Positions 1 to 12,687 of a stretch of DNA of 64,000 nt are shown here, in pieces. The notes under the pieces were generated by a model, which was not told the DNA's origin, did not search any database, and saw only the letters and a list, made by a program, of their open reading frames with translations. Source of the DNA: Siphonodentalium dalli (Eukaryota; Mollusca; Scaphopoda; Gadilida; Siphonodentaliidae); contig CP136066.1 in the NCBI GenBank assembly GCA_032622095.1, forward strand, positions 201,398,978 through 201,462,977, read 5' to 3'. A program made the position numbers and the translations under genes. Every line of letters begins with the position of its first letter. Positions within the stretch are counted from its first letter, which is position 1.

Positions 1-204
1 TGATGGTATTATAGTGGAGTATGTAATAATTATGACCGCTTTAATTGCTTTCGATCTTTAGGTATGAACAATGGCTGGACCATGCACTCTTGGCGGGAAC
101 ACAATACCTCCGATTTTTTATCCGCATTTAGAAGCTGTCTGGTGTGGTGAATGAAAAACCTGCAGTAATAAGCCGTAGTTGTTTGTAATAATTCGAAGGA
201 TTAG

Positions 205-318
205 TTGTTTTAACGGAATTCTGAGGCGGTGAATTCATGTAACCAATATATTTTATATTTATAATTATGGCTAATAATATGATTTTGAGGGCGTTAACAT
301 TTCTGAATATGGTTTTAT
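205..318 (+). repeat. Dispersed repeat, copy 1
   Basis: TTTTAACGGAATTCTGAG, AACCAATATATTTTATATT and TGAGGGCGTTAACATTTCTG; matches 23,836-23,972. Confidence 0.7.
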
Positions 319-393
319 TGTACGCTGTGTTATGTAAACAAAAGCCAAATTAAGTTACATGACCTGTTGTACAGTACGTGTACACGGCTGCAA

Positions 394-635
394 TAAAGGT
401 ACTCATTCTGACTAGACGCTCCTAAATTACTATTCCTTTGGCTTTGGTGTAGAAAATATTTGATTCGAGTCGAGAAACCCACCCATCAAAGATCAGAGTG
501 ATCAGATATCGATTTGTGAAGTTTGTTAATTTTTGGAGATGTGGGCCAGAACCACGTGCTCAAACAGACAAATTGCGGTCGTAAGATGAATAATTCGAAA
601 ATCAAGTGGTTACTATTAACAATAATAACCACTTT
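394..635. repeat. A-family half element (left arm)
   Basis: TAAAGGTACTCATTCTGAC to the central hairpin AAGTGGTTACTATT / AATAATAACCACTT. The missing right arm appears to resume at 2,685 after a 2 kb foldback, so this copy was probably split by that insertion. Confidence 0.8.
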
Positions 636-637
636 AA

Positions 638-2585
638 TCCAGACAAGATGGCGTCCATCATGGGGGCCATTTTGTTATATGCACCATGTCTCTTTGATCG
701 CCGTTATAGTAAAGATGTTATCACAAGCGGTCTTGTTTTCTGCTCGATTCGTTATGCTAATATACAACCCTTACAAATTAGCCAAAAATCCGACACCATA
801 ATCCAATATGGCGGCCAAGATGGCCGCCGAAATGTGAAAATATGCTATTTTTCTTACATGTTACCACCTTTCGTTTGTCTCTGTGGGAAAGTATTGGCAT
901 CTTTGTGTGATGTTATACATTTAGCGTATAGAGGAGTCATTGGCGAACACATGGGAACCATAATATACATTCATTGTGGGATATTTTTGTCCGATATCAC
1001 GTTTTCCCAAATGCCGGTATAATAGGTCAAAGCCGAATCTACGAAAATAACGCGATGTAATGTTTCGAATCAATGAATGCTATTGCTATCATAACAACAC
1101 CCATGCATATATATGTGCAGGAGATACTCGAGCTAGGATTCCTCTTATACTTGAGTTGAGGAATATTCGCCAAAATCCAAGATGGCGGCCAAAATGGCCA
1201 CCAGAAATAAAAAATCGCCGATTTTAACATCAGTGAGCATTATTATCATGACAACTCCACACATGCTTACTATTGTGAGTTGGGAACACTTAGGCGAAGA
1301 ACTTTCCTTGTACCATATCCAAATAAAAGTCCCCCAAATCCAAAATGGCGCCCACAATGGCGGACAGATTTTGAAAAATTACCGAAATTCCCTCATATTC
1401 ACATCATTGGGCATTTTTGTCGAGACAACTCCACCCATGCTTACATTTGAGTTGGAAATACTGAGGTGAAGTATATACCTTACATCTCAAGCAAGAAATG
1501 GTTTTCCAAATCGAAGATGGCGGCCAAAATGGCGACCGAAATTTGAAAACATGCCTACATTCCTTTACTTTCTTACGATGGGCGTTATTGATTCGCGATT
1601 TCTACCCGCCATTACATGTTGATATGGAATAGTGACACGAAGTATTCATTAGGCTTTGGCAATTGATACTCACAGTCAAGATCGCTGCTAAATTGGCGGC
1701 TTGAAATTGAAAATAAATCGATATTTTCCACATACTAATTTCAACTTTTTGTCATAATATCGGTATGTATGGACGAAACTGTACAAGTGTTCCCAACACA
1801 CAATAGTAAGCAGGTGTGGAATTGTCATGACAATAATGCTCACTGATGTTAAAATCAGCGATTTTCGGAGATGTTTCTATTTCTAGTGGCCATTTTGGCC
1901 GCCATCTTGGATTTGGGTGAATATCCTACAACTCAGGTATAAGAGGAATCCTAGCTCGAGTATTTCCTGCACATAAATATTCATGGGTGTTGTTATGATA
2001 GCAATAACATTCATTGATTCGAAACATTACATCGCGTTATTAACGTAGATTCGGCTTTAACCTATTATACCGGCATTTTGGAAACGTGATATCGGACAAA
2101 AATATTCCACAATGAATGTATATTATTGTCTCCATGTGTTCGCCAATGACTCCTCTATACGATAAATGTATAACATCACGCAAAGATGCCAACATTTTCC
2201 AACAGAGACAAACGAAAGGTGGTAACATGTCAGAAAAATAGCATATTTTCACATTACGGCGGCCATCTTGGATTTTTGGCTAATTTGTAAGGGTTGTATA
2301 TTAGCATAACGAATCGAGCGAAAAACAAGACCGCATGTGATAACGGCGATCAAAGAGACCTGGTGCATATAAAACAAATGGCCCCCATGATGGACGCCAT
2401 CTTGTCTGGACTCTGCGGCCACTTTTTTTTGGCTAATTTGTAAGGGTTGTATATTAGCATAACGAATCGAGCGAAAAACAAGACCGCATGTGATAACGGC
2501 GATCAAAGAGACCTGGTGCATATAAAACAAATGGCCGCCATGATGGACGCCATCTTGTCTGGAGTCTCTGCGGCCACTTTTTTTT
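638..2585. mobile_element. 2 kb foldback element (E family)
   Basis: The left arm (638-1,292) and right arm (1,788-2,412) are complementary over about 650 bp, for example CATCAGTGAGCATTATTATC against GACAATAATGCTCACTGATG. Many copies of AAGATGGCGGCC lie in both arms and the spacer. The outer 153 bp of the right arm is tandemly duplicated (2,278-2,430 and 2,431-2,585). No transposase frame. Appears inserted at the centre of an A element. Confidence 0.85.
2278..2585 (+). repeat. Tandem duplication, about 153 bp x 2
   Basis: Both units begin GGCTAATTTGTAAGGGTTGT and end CGGCCACTTTTTTTT; only a few bases differ. Confidence 0.93.
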
Positions 2586-2684
2586 CTTGTTAACAACAGA
2601 AAGAAATTCGAGGAGACCATAAGAAAGAAAATTAGTGAGGTGAAGTCCTGGGGGTGCAGAGGTCGACCAATATCTCCTGGACTA

Positions 2685-2736
2685 CTTGATTTGAGAGTTA
2701 TCCATCTTACACCCGCAATTTGTCTGTTTTAGGACG
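2685..2736. repeat. A-family right-arm fragment
   Basis: ACTACTTGATTTGAGAGTTA and TCCATCTTACACCCGCAA match the start of the right arm of the complete A element. Probably the other half of the copy at 394-635. Confidence 0.65.
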
Positions 2737-3120
2737 TGGATCTGTCCCACATCGGGGGTCAAAACTATTTTATTCGAGTCGAGGAACCCACCCACCAAAT
2801 CTCAGTGATCAGAATTTCGAGTTTTTAAATTTGTTATTTCCCCGAGATATATGTAATTTTTGGCGGCCTGGCAAATATTCCGCAAGTCGACGGTCTCGGA
2901 CCAAAGTGCGGATGAAGATGGATAACTCTAAAATCAAGTGGCTTTGGGTTTTTAGCTATTTGACAACCCGGCCACATTTCGTTAAATGCTACACTAGAGT
3001 TGATAGCGGTTAGCATTATTTTTGGGCAATTAATCAATTCTGATAACTGAAGCGGCATTTAAAAAAAAATGTTGTTGGAATCTGATGATATGGGGACCAT
3101 CGAATCGGATTTAGTACCTA
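2737..3120. repeat. A-family element, non-palindromic variant
   Basis: Contains TTCGAGTCGAGGAACCCACC and ends GGGGACCATCGAATCGGATT then TAGTACC. The right half differs from the palindromic type (GTTAGCATTATTTTTGGGCA), as in the copies at 39,302 and 61,881. Confidence 0.75.
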
Positions 3121-3959
3121 TACCAGTGTAGTTATAACATAACAGCGGTGCCAGAACCCGCATAATACCATTTTAACTCATTGGTGATGGATTCTTTATC
3201 TAATGTTTCCTTTTTTCGTTGTAGGTCATGAATAATAAAAATGGTTTACACGGGTCTATGGGTATGTATAATTTATTAATTTTTAAGCCATTATAGTCAT
3301 TTAAAGCCTACTAAATATTCGAATGCCCAGACAAAATTATACACAACCTATTCCATATTATATACCAGTTAGAAGAGGAATCAAAAAATTATATATTCCA
3401 CCAGAATACGGAAAAGCTGTTGCCAAAAGGAGTGTTCACCAAGTGATAGAGATTCTCAGATTCATTCCAAGACTTTCCCCCGCTGTCAACCCAGAATTCA
3501 TCAGAATTCAAACTAAGAGATACGGTTATTCCCCTTCCATTGAGAATTATATACTTTACAGTACAGTCCGGATCAAAATTAAGCACATAGCACAAATCTG
3601 TACCTCGACAAAAACAACATGTTCCCAGTTTATTCGACCGGATCAGTTGATAATACAATGTGTTTCGGAGCTTCCTCTTTCAAATAGTATATAATATGGA
3701 ATGCGTTGTATGTAATGTGATCTGGTGATTCGAAAATTAAGTGGCCCTTTAATGTCTAGATTTTAATCGTGAACTTTCATAAAATATAAGAGAATATTTA
3801 ACCAGCCCATATGTGTCAAATGACCGGACACGTTCAATTTGAACTATAGTTCACCCAAATAGCGGACAGGGAAGATGACCCGACTTCTTCGGTAGTTTAA
3901 ATTCCGATACGAAATCTCGACTTTGCTTTGTTCAATTTCGACAAGTTATATGTCAAATG

Positions 3960-4135
3960 AAATGGAATTTTATTGCCAATAAGAAAAACCGGGGGTTAGG
4001 TTGGCTAAAAATCGATTTCTAGAATACTTTAGGGTGTTGATAGTTGATCTTGTGTGAACATCCATCTCTGGAACCTTGTCATTGGCATAGTCTATATTGG
4101 TATTTTAGTATTTTCTCCAGGGGCCTGTGGCCCCA
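3960..4135 (+). repeat. F-family repeat
   Basis: AGTCTATATTGGTATTTTAG and CTCCAGGGGCCTGTGG. An inverted relative is at 41,815-42,010. Confidence 0.65.
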
Positions 4136-4313
4136 AATGGGTACAACATGTCATTAGCATGTGTTATATTCACAGCTGAACCTATGCCAGAGGACAGTGG
4201 TGGTCAAATCGAACCCAATCCTAACAACCAGCCAACACTTCAAGAGTTGAATGTCCAGCTTCCGATACTTTCGGCTGATTCGGGCACAGGGGTGCAAAGG
4301 TTAATATATAGAG

Positions 4314-4488
4314 AATAATCACTTGATTGAACAAGTGACGTAATAAATTCACGGGAGGCAGGTACGTAATAAATTCATGAGAGGCAGGTACCTTGTACAA
4401 AGAAGAGAGCGCATTGCGCTCGAATGTTTTACAAAATAGTTCCTGCCTCGAATGAATTATTGCACGTCACCAGTTCAGTCAAGTTATT
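4314..4488. mobile_element. MITE with GTGACGTAATAAATTCA arms
   Basis: CACTTGATTGAACAAGTGAC and GAGGCAGG on the left are mirrored by CCTGCCTC and GTCACCAGTTCAGTCAAGTT on the right. Left arm has a short direct duplication (GGCAGGTACGTAATAAATTC). Confidence 0.75.
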
Positions 4489-4599
4489 ATTGTGTTTATT
4501 TTATTCCACTCTAAACATCTGATTTACCATAAATCCGAATAATATGATACACATGAATTTGCGGTCATTCCACGTAGCAAGACCTGGTGTAAAATGTGT

Positions 4600-5600
4600 C
4601 CGAATTTCGCCATGGGAAATCTCAAAATTCAAGATGGCGTCCAAGATGCCGGCGAGAACTCTGCGCTTCAAAATACATCTGTTAAATTGTGCACCTTAGA
4701 TTAGAACTGTTACTGTGGTCATATATCATACTCTTGGCTGTGTTCACAACATAAAATCAATGCTAACCCCATTAAAAGATTGTTGTCAAAATGGCCCCCG
4801 CCGCACCCCAAATGATAATCGGTTCGTGATTTTAAACTATCTTCAAGTTACAATGATAGTATATGTAACTGGTAGTCACCAAATACAAATAGAAAAGTAT
4901 ATTTGAGCAGATATTTTGTTTCCATTCTATGAAGAATCGTCTTTGTAGCCGTTATGCATGGGTGTGCTCGTCTTATGCATTATTGTCTAGAATTCTCTTG
5001 GTGACATGTCACAGTTACAGATTAAACAGTAACTGAGTATCAACCAAAGCGGAGACCAGATTGGATGCCATCTTATCTGAAGATCAGCTAACGTAGCGTG
5101 TAAATATCTGCCTTTAGACAGCAGAGGTGTCAAGAAACGAATTGCATATTTACGAGCGATCGCTGTAGTGACGTTGTTTATAGTTATGCAATTTGTTATT
5201 TTAATATCGGTCACCATATGGGCAGCAATCTTCGATTTTAAGAGCCATATTTGGCTCCAATGACTTCATTTTAGTTTATATAATATATAATTATATAACT
5301 CTTCTGTTGTGTGTCTTAATACGTTTTGGTATAAATTATAATTTTTTGCATTTACTTGTCTTAAGAAATATTGCAAAATCGAACTTGAAAAATGGGAACT
5401 CTCTGTTTTAAGATTATCGGCGGCCATTTTGACAGCCATGTTGTAATGTTGTAATCATGTTGTAATAGTTATGTACTTGAACACAGTGCAGACGTATGAT
5501 ATATGACATCGGTAATACATCGTACCTCAATTGTACAATTTATCATATATATTCTCAGCGACCATATTGGACGCCATCTTGATCCTGAGTTTTCTTAAAG
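4600..5600. other. Gene-free; E-family fragments
   Basis: Scattered AAGATGGCG-type fragments (4,632; 4,789; 5,061 inverted; 5,218; 5,399) as in the large foldback at 638-2,585. Open frames are short and unsupported. Confidence 0.5.
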
Positions 5601-6332
5601 GCGGATTTTACTGGGATACGTTTTCCCCAGGTACTAGCGCACGGGGTGCCATCAAAATCTCCTCGTTAAAAAACACGCTCCAAAGAATAGAATATACGAC
5701 GAATACCGGCCGTTAAGATAAAAATCGTTCAAAGTTTGAACAGCTCTAAAATATTTCCCCCAAAGTGGATTTTAGCGGATTTTGGATATGATGCTCTAGA
5801 AGCATTTCCACGTCGAATGGTTTAAAACATCTTGTTACCAGTTTGTAACAACGCTCCATCGAGCAAACTATCCGTGTTCTTCTGCATTCGCGAACATCCG
5901 CATACCATCAAGACATAACCTGTGGGTGTCATGATATCCGAATACATGCCACGGAGGGAAAGTTTGCAATATAAATTTAAGGGGTGCGTAGATCATTTTT
6001 GTCTTCATGGTCCGATTCTGTTTGAATTCGGGGCGTGAGAATTCAGACCGGCGAACATATTGTTTTTATGGCCTGGTCTCGGGTATTCGAATCGCCCGGA
6101 GTTCAGGAAAACAATGGATGATACAAGGTTGACATGTTTAGAGTTTTATCCCCTCCCTTCACGAAATAGGTTCCGTGCGTCCGTCTCTCCGTCCATCGAT
6201 GATCCGTGTGTCTCACCGAACTTTGCAGCTATATAATATCATGTACATTGTATATCTCAGTCATTGGTGGTCGGATTTGAACCACCTTGGCGGAAAGGAT
6301 ATTCACATTTAGTTTTTCTTCAGTAATGTATG

Positions 6333-6378
6333 GAAAGTTGCTAGTTGCTAGTTGCCAGTTGCTAATTGCTAAGTGCTA
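6333..6378 (+). repeat. Heptamer GTTGCTA repeat
   Basis: About six imperfect units of GTTGCTA. Confidence 0.8.
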
Positions 6379-6639
6379 GTCATACTATAACCAATCAAAA
6401 TCAACGTTACCACGCACTTGACTCAGAATATTTAATAGAGTTACTCCCCATGAATTAGCAACGCTCGGAAAAGTACAGATCTGGAGCCTGAGAATGCTAT
6501 TTTGTTTTCCGTTATTTCTTTGAGAGTTTTTATTGTCTGAAGACTAAAATCGAAGTCAGATGATTCATGGGAAACGACTACTACGAACTGTTACTATTCT
6601 GAGATTTTTATACTGTGTAAATTTGGATTAATATTCGTA

Positions 6640-6735
6640 AAAATAACTACTTTGAGCAAGATTATTCTCCATTTCTATTAGGTCACCCTACCGAAGTGTT
6701 TCACATCACTTTAATGTTATATTATACTATTATAT
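6640..6735 (+). repeat. Q-family repeat, copy 1
   Basis: AACTACTTTGAGCAAGATTA and TCACCCTACCGAAGTGTTTC; matches 29,371-29,460. Confidence 0.75.
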
Positions 6736-9700
6736 TTCAGATGATGTTTGCTCACATCAATTCATTCGTGCATCACATTAACCATCACCCGTTTCTACTA
6801 GAATAGTTAAAGTTAAGTGAGTATATCAGCCCTTCACTCTTTGTTCAGGGTACAAAAACAATTAATATTTAAAAAATTCAGTGTTAAAAGTTTCAATGTT
6901 ATTATTGCATGTAATTATATGAATAAGTTTTTTTTTATAGTGAAATATCTTATGCCTAAGTTTACTTAAAGGCTTTAAATAGCATTGACCTACTGTAAAA
7001 AAAGTTAGTGTATTCCCATTTTGTGATGTTAAATTCATATTTCTCTATCATACACTGAGACCAGCTGAGACTGCTAAAAGTTATCCATAAATAGACTTAT
7101 ATTTATTGATCATAAAATATAATAAATATTCAAAGCGTTATCCGTGTAATGCTCCAGACCAACTCTGCACAGCTATTAGTCACTTTTTCAATTTTCAAAT
7201 TCAACACTCACTATTTCATTTTCATCTAATCTCTGAACTTATCATATTGTTGTTTTGGTGTTATATTCACTCAAGTGTTTTATGTTTGTTAACTATGGGC
7301 AACATATTTCAATTGTCGTAATATATTCTATTCTATTCTTAATGGAGAAATGTTTTGAAATTTCACAATATTTAGGATCATCTCTAGATGGTAACTGTCA
7401 AATTTGAACGATTTTCAATGAAAAAACATAGCCACCGGCAGCCATCTTGGATTTGACTTACTTTGTTGCATGACTAAATCTCTTGACGCACCCTATAGTT
7501 GACATCGGTTATCAGCGGATCGTCACAAAACTTCATGTATATCATCGGGGTAACCACTGGATGCCATTGAATTTTATGGGCCACATCCCTCACCCGATCG
7601 TCACCAAACTTTATATGGATATTGGGGTGGCATACAACGCCATTTTGAATCCAGAGATTTTCCCAAGGCGTATTGTAACGGAATATTGATATAGTTTTCC
7701 ACAGGTCCTGCCTTGTTACCAATTTCGTTTTGCTCTATGACAATACTGCGCGAACATATCAAACATAATTGGCTGTTGGGAAAACAGATACTAATTCGTA
7801 TTATTTTTATGCATGTAAACATAAGTAATTTAACCACGGATAAAGACTGCTTTTTGAGAAGGTGATGTTCGATGTAGTGAACTGGAGCGTATCATGTTTA
7901 GCTTGTAGTGAACTGGAGCTTCTGTTTTAATGAACTGGAGCGTACACCATGTCGTCGCTAATCGTCGATGTCAAAAGTGGGCAAGGTTTTGTATAAAACC
8001 ATATATATACATGAAAAATTGGTGGTCCCAGGCGTGCATGTACATGTATACAACGCATTTATAACTGCAGCTAAACAGACAATTGTTCAAAAAACGATGT
8101 TATCTGTCGCTATGTGAATTTTGGTCACAGAAATCCGACTGATCAGTGGTTATTTCTAGAAGGAATTAGTGTTCATGTTGCCTGAATTGTTAGTGTTTTG
8201 AATTTGTGGTGTTTATTGTATGTTTTCCCCATGCGAACAGTTTGAAAACTACGTCTTTTTATGTAGATTTTGGGGAATACTCACCGACATGGTCATCATA
8301 GCCGCCATTTTCTTTACAAAAATCACGAGTGAACTGGACAAGGATCGATAGTGAACTGGACCGAAGATCGCAAGTGGTGTCTGTCTCGCGGAGCAGTTCC
8401 TGCCCTGAGTCGTTATCTCGTGGGAATCCCGATTCAGAATCTGGATTCAGATTACAGATTAGTCCCTGTACGACTTGGTTCGGTAAACGAACAGACCAGA
8501 AATTGGCAGAATCAGTAAACGAACAGACCGTAATCTCAATCTCGTGGTAATCCAGATTCGGATTCCGATTCCGATTACGGACTCAAATGTTCGTAATGTA
8601 AACAAACCGAGATTTCGCCATCTCGGAGTTTAAAAACACAATAAAACATAAGAATCCGTCTCTTGTGTACAAATTATTGCAGAATATAAACGATCTATAT
8701 CAAAGAATATTAAATGCGGAGACAAATTTGTTTTATCGAATGTAAACTGGGAGAATATTACTGAAATTATAACTGAAAATAATAACGCTATTGATAGTAA
8801 CGCTGGGGGAGCACTTCGGTTGATGGCGAAGCAAATCAGTGTCGATTTTATTGTCACTTTCATATGTCGATTTCATAATTCCATCCATAAAATACCGCCC
8901 GAACGCATGTCGATTTCGAATTCGGCGGATACGTCACCATTGACCGAATTCATGTGAACCTGATTGGATATGTCTTCTGCTGTGTTCGTTATTATAATGT
9001 TTCTTCTTAATCAAGAAATAGTAGGATTATATGATATCGATGGATTATCAGATACACGTATGTACTATCTAGTCTTATAGCAATTTCATGTTTAAAATGT
9101 TTTGTTTCGTTAAATGCAGTCGTTTTGCACAATAGCCTCTCACAGGTTCGCAGAATTCCATTTGCTCCCCTTGGAAATAGCCAACCTGACACACACTAAG
9201 ATTGGAAAATTACCAACTTTTACTGGTTGAAAAAATCAAACAATGAGAACAATTCCAACATATATATGGTGTCAAATTAATGTCCAACTGATGTTGTGTC
9301 ATGCATGAAATTTCCAACTGCTGGAAATGTATCAAAGTTTAGTTTAAACATATTTATTTCAAATATTTGTCAAATTTAGATAACACATGATATATAACAC
9401 ATACATTTGTTTATACATACAATGGGATTGGAGGACAAGTGCTGACTCACTGAAGGGTACCCCCTCTCCCATATATTATTACACTGGACAAAAAAATAAT
9501 TAGTAATAGCAAAGCAACATGGCTACCAAAATAAGTTGAACATATATACAGATTACCGATCACCCCCTCTCCCGAGTTAGTCATAAGTTTGTATATGTAT
9601 TTATTTGAAATCGGGTTTGTTTGTTGCGTTTGCTGGCTTGTACGTATCATTATTTGGAACAGTTAGTCAAAAGAATCCTGATTTTTCCTCACGTATGAAT

Positions 9701-11584
9701 GACTGCACAGCTAAGCAAATTGTACCAAAGTTCGGGGGGGGGGTCGAGACAACAACCAGCAACCCCTGTCGTCACGTCCCTGTGCAACTGACAAGTTTCG
9801 TGTGTTCTTCACAACATCTTCGGAATTTTATTCAGGAGGCCTAAGGCTGTTAGAATTAAATGCTTGCGCTCATCAATAAACACACTTTAACTTGAAAAAA
9901 AAGATGCGATTACGTCGGATTGGCAGCAAATTATGTGCCGTGTATATACGCATAGAACAAACGTGAACTTTATAAATATAAGATACAAATGATACTTGTG
10001 TCAAATACATGAGCCATGTTTGACGCTGGGAGAACATTAAACATAGTTTCGGAGACCACGTGGATTTCAAAATCTGACCTAGAATCGGGAATTAGCCCCG
10101 CCCCCGTAATCGGCTTTGGATTCTCACGAGATAACGTGTGTTTGACATCGCTACACATTCAGCAAACTGCGCATGACGCATTCGGGGTTCATGTTGTTGC
10201 AGATTTATTTCCCCGCTACCAAAATCCCATGATGATGATGACACGACTAAACATTGTCCTTTTTTTATTTTCACATCGGTATGAGAGTGAATGAAAACAT
10301 ATTTTGAATCGTGCAGTCTATGGGCGATCTAGCTTGAAGGACCAGGTCTTACTCGGGGTCCGAGAGTTTGAAGTTTGGGATGATTCCCGGGAATATTTGA
10401 AAGGGCTGTCAGCCCTCTCCTATAACGCACTTTGTGTATGCTGTAATTCCACTGAAGGGCATGTGTTGGCTTTGTGAGCAGATTAATATCTGCCCATACG
10501 CAGTAGGTGTTTGACTACCGTGTATGGGGTGCATTCCACAGCAACAAGAAGCAAAGCCTCGCCCCCAATCTTAACCTGGACCGGCGATGAAGACTTGTCT
10601 TGTTTACTTTTAGGAGTTGTGTGTGTGTCGTTATATATATATTATTTTGAGTGATGAATTGTTGCAATCTAGTCGATTCTAGTGTCCTATGTTTTGTGCT
10701 TGCATGGACTACAGTTGCCTTAGTCTGTTGTATTTCGGGCTTGTGCTACGGACTCAACGCTAGGAAGAGGGTGCAATGCCAGCCAGTTAACTCAACGTCG
10801 GTCGGGGCTCCTCAACTCTTGATGGGACAATGCCCGCATTTCACTCTGTGTGGCTGCCCGTTGGACCTGTTGACCAGCTGGTTGTATATTTCGATATCGA
10901 TATGAGGACGCAGCTGAGGCTGGACTGGGTTGCTTAGTATGTTTCCGGAAGGTTTGGTGTGTTAGGTAGTGTTTCCGATTTTCTCTCCTACCCATCCTCC
11001 CATAGGCACGGTCGCGGATGATAGCAAATTTGTATAGGCAGTTATATTAATAGTTTGAAAGAGATAATTATTCGATGGCTTATACTAAGGTTACGACAAA
11101 CGTTTCCTACTCCGCCGGGGGACAGTCAACAACCCCCCCCCCCCGGAGCCATCTAGGTCGAAAGCCCGCTAACCTAGATTGTTATATTGGTGTTAGTCAT
11201 GTTTGTGGTCGGTTTTTGAACTGATTGATTTGTGATGTATAATGATTTTACAAGGTTAACATGTTAGTTAGTTGTTTGAAGTTGTTACTCAATAGCTAAA
11301 GCTGTATACAGGTACGCCAATCTCCTCCTCCGTCCGGGCCTACATGGTTAGTATGTGGTGGCTTGTTTATAATGGGGTCTTAGCGTTGGATTTTATTGAG
11401 GACGTGTACTGCATGGTGGCGTGGCCAATCCACTATGTTCGCATGCCTAGATCAGAACGCATTTAGAGCCCTTTAAACAATTACCTCGGGCTCCCCAAAC
11501 GACGTAAATAATGTATACGTTGTGGTGTGAATAACACGTGAATATAAACGTGACACACTATGTTCCAGCACCGGTGCACAACAT

Positions 11585-11734
11585 ATGGAAGAGAGAAGCG
11601 ATAATGAGGGTGGCCAAAGACACAAACGTGAAGAAAGAAGCGACAATGAGGGTGGCCAAAGACCCCAAGGTGTCGAAGTGACACAAACGTCGCCGAAAAA
11701 AGGTCAATCTATATTAAACATGTCTTTATACTAA
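11585..11734 (+). CDS. Small ORF with in-frame 14-residue repeat
   Basis: 49 codons beginning MEERSDNEGGQR. A 42-bp tandem duplication keeps frame, giving REERSDNEGGQR twice, then PQGVEVTQTSPKKGQS. Charged and low in complexity. No splice or promoter evidence was seen and it may be chance. Confidence 0.18.
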   Translation: MEERSDNEGGQRHKREERSDNEGGQRPQGVEVTQTSPKKGQSILNMSLY

Positions 11735-11964
11735 ATACTCATTGACGAGTATAGTTCCCTGGCGAAATATTCAGGTAATAAGCGCAAACTGTATTTGGGG
11801 GGGGGGGGGGTCTGAACTCCAATAACGATCCTGTATAGTGTATATATCAGCATTTAAATTACAGTGAGCGACCACAAAGAAGATGATGATATATAAGAAA
11901 ATTCACGATTTTACATCCGATAGATCCAAATAAACATTCTTCCCCTTATCAATTATGTGCTAAC

Positions 11965-12245
11965 TTAACCCTTTACCCAACAGAACGGCCCTGTGCCAAT
12001 GCATAGGTCGCCTCGCATATATAAGAGAATGCATTGGCTTAACATATTAAAAATTATAAAATTGTCAAAGAATGTAGAAAAATATTATAAAAATTGTTAA
12101 AAAATGTAACCATCACAATGTAGGCAATGAACCGGTTCCAATGATATCCATATTTGTATGGTGTTATTGAGACAGACCGAAGATATTTTAGGCTGTTGAA
12201 GCTTTATTTGGGCGTTATTGGCCGTTTTGTTGGGTAAAGGGTTAA
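11965..12245. mobile_element. B1 MITE (TTAA, piggyBac-like ends)
   Basis: TTAA|CCCTTTACCCAACA on the left and TGTTGGGTAAAGGG|TTAA on the right. Contains one arm of the B hairpin (GCATATATAAGAGAATGCAT). TTAA duplication and CCC-starting ends are piggyBac superfamily traits. Confidence 0.8.
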
Positions 12246-12687
12246 GGTAGAAATATTGATCAATTTATTTGATTTTACTTCAAATACCCACATAATTATG
12301 TGTGGCTGCTGGCATAACCCGTTTGTCGTGAAAATTAAAGCCTAGATACATTGTGCAACAGTTAAGATTCATGTGGGGAGTCTGAAGAAAAATCCTGTTC
12401 ACGGGGCCGGGTGGTGGGTTTTACGAAGTGTCCCTGATGGGTGTGTTTCGAGTTATTGACAGACATTGATAATGTTCCATTGTTCAACAGTCTAATTTAC
12501 ACCCTTTTCGTGGGAGGGTGTCCCAGGGTGACTACACATGTTGACACATGTGCTTTAATGTTCTTCAGTTAGATTGAACCAGACATCCCAAGTATATATG
12601 CAGGTGTGTTGGACACAATGAGCCATGCCATCATGGACAATGACATTAGTTTTTATTGAGCAGTTTGTGTAATTAGCTGGAGAAACA

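Larger units (their letters stand above)
5600..11560. other. Gene-free stretch, few recognisable features
   Basis: Apart from the heptamer repeat and the Q copy, only weak signals are seen: five GTGAACTGGA-type decamers between 7,877 and 8,362, a G-rich run at 9,732 and a C12 run at 11,133. No exon with both borders and a convincing frame was found. Confidence 0.4.

Noticed and set aside
62..150. Possible terminal exon at the left edge (MNNGWTMHSWREHN after CTTTAG)
   Set aside because: Only 29 codons, weak acceptor, no partner exon in the window and no recognisable motif.
3323..3694. 123-codon open frame MPRQNYTQPIPYYIPV
   Set aside because: Opposite strand is open as well, composition is that of AT-rich intergenic DNA, and no splice or homology support was seen.
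6250..6330. tRNA-like B box GGTTCAAATCC on the minus strand (near 6,276)
   Set aside because: No A box at suitable spacing and no cloverleaf; kept out of the RNA genes.
7483..7720. Open frames on both strands with repeated RIVTKL / PIVTKL
   Set aside because: Reflects an internal DNA repeat (ATCGTCAC-AAACTT) typical of non-coding repeats in such genomes; no start or splice support.
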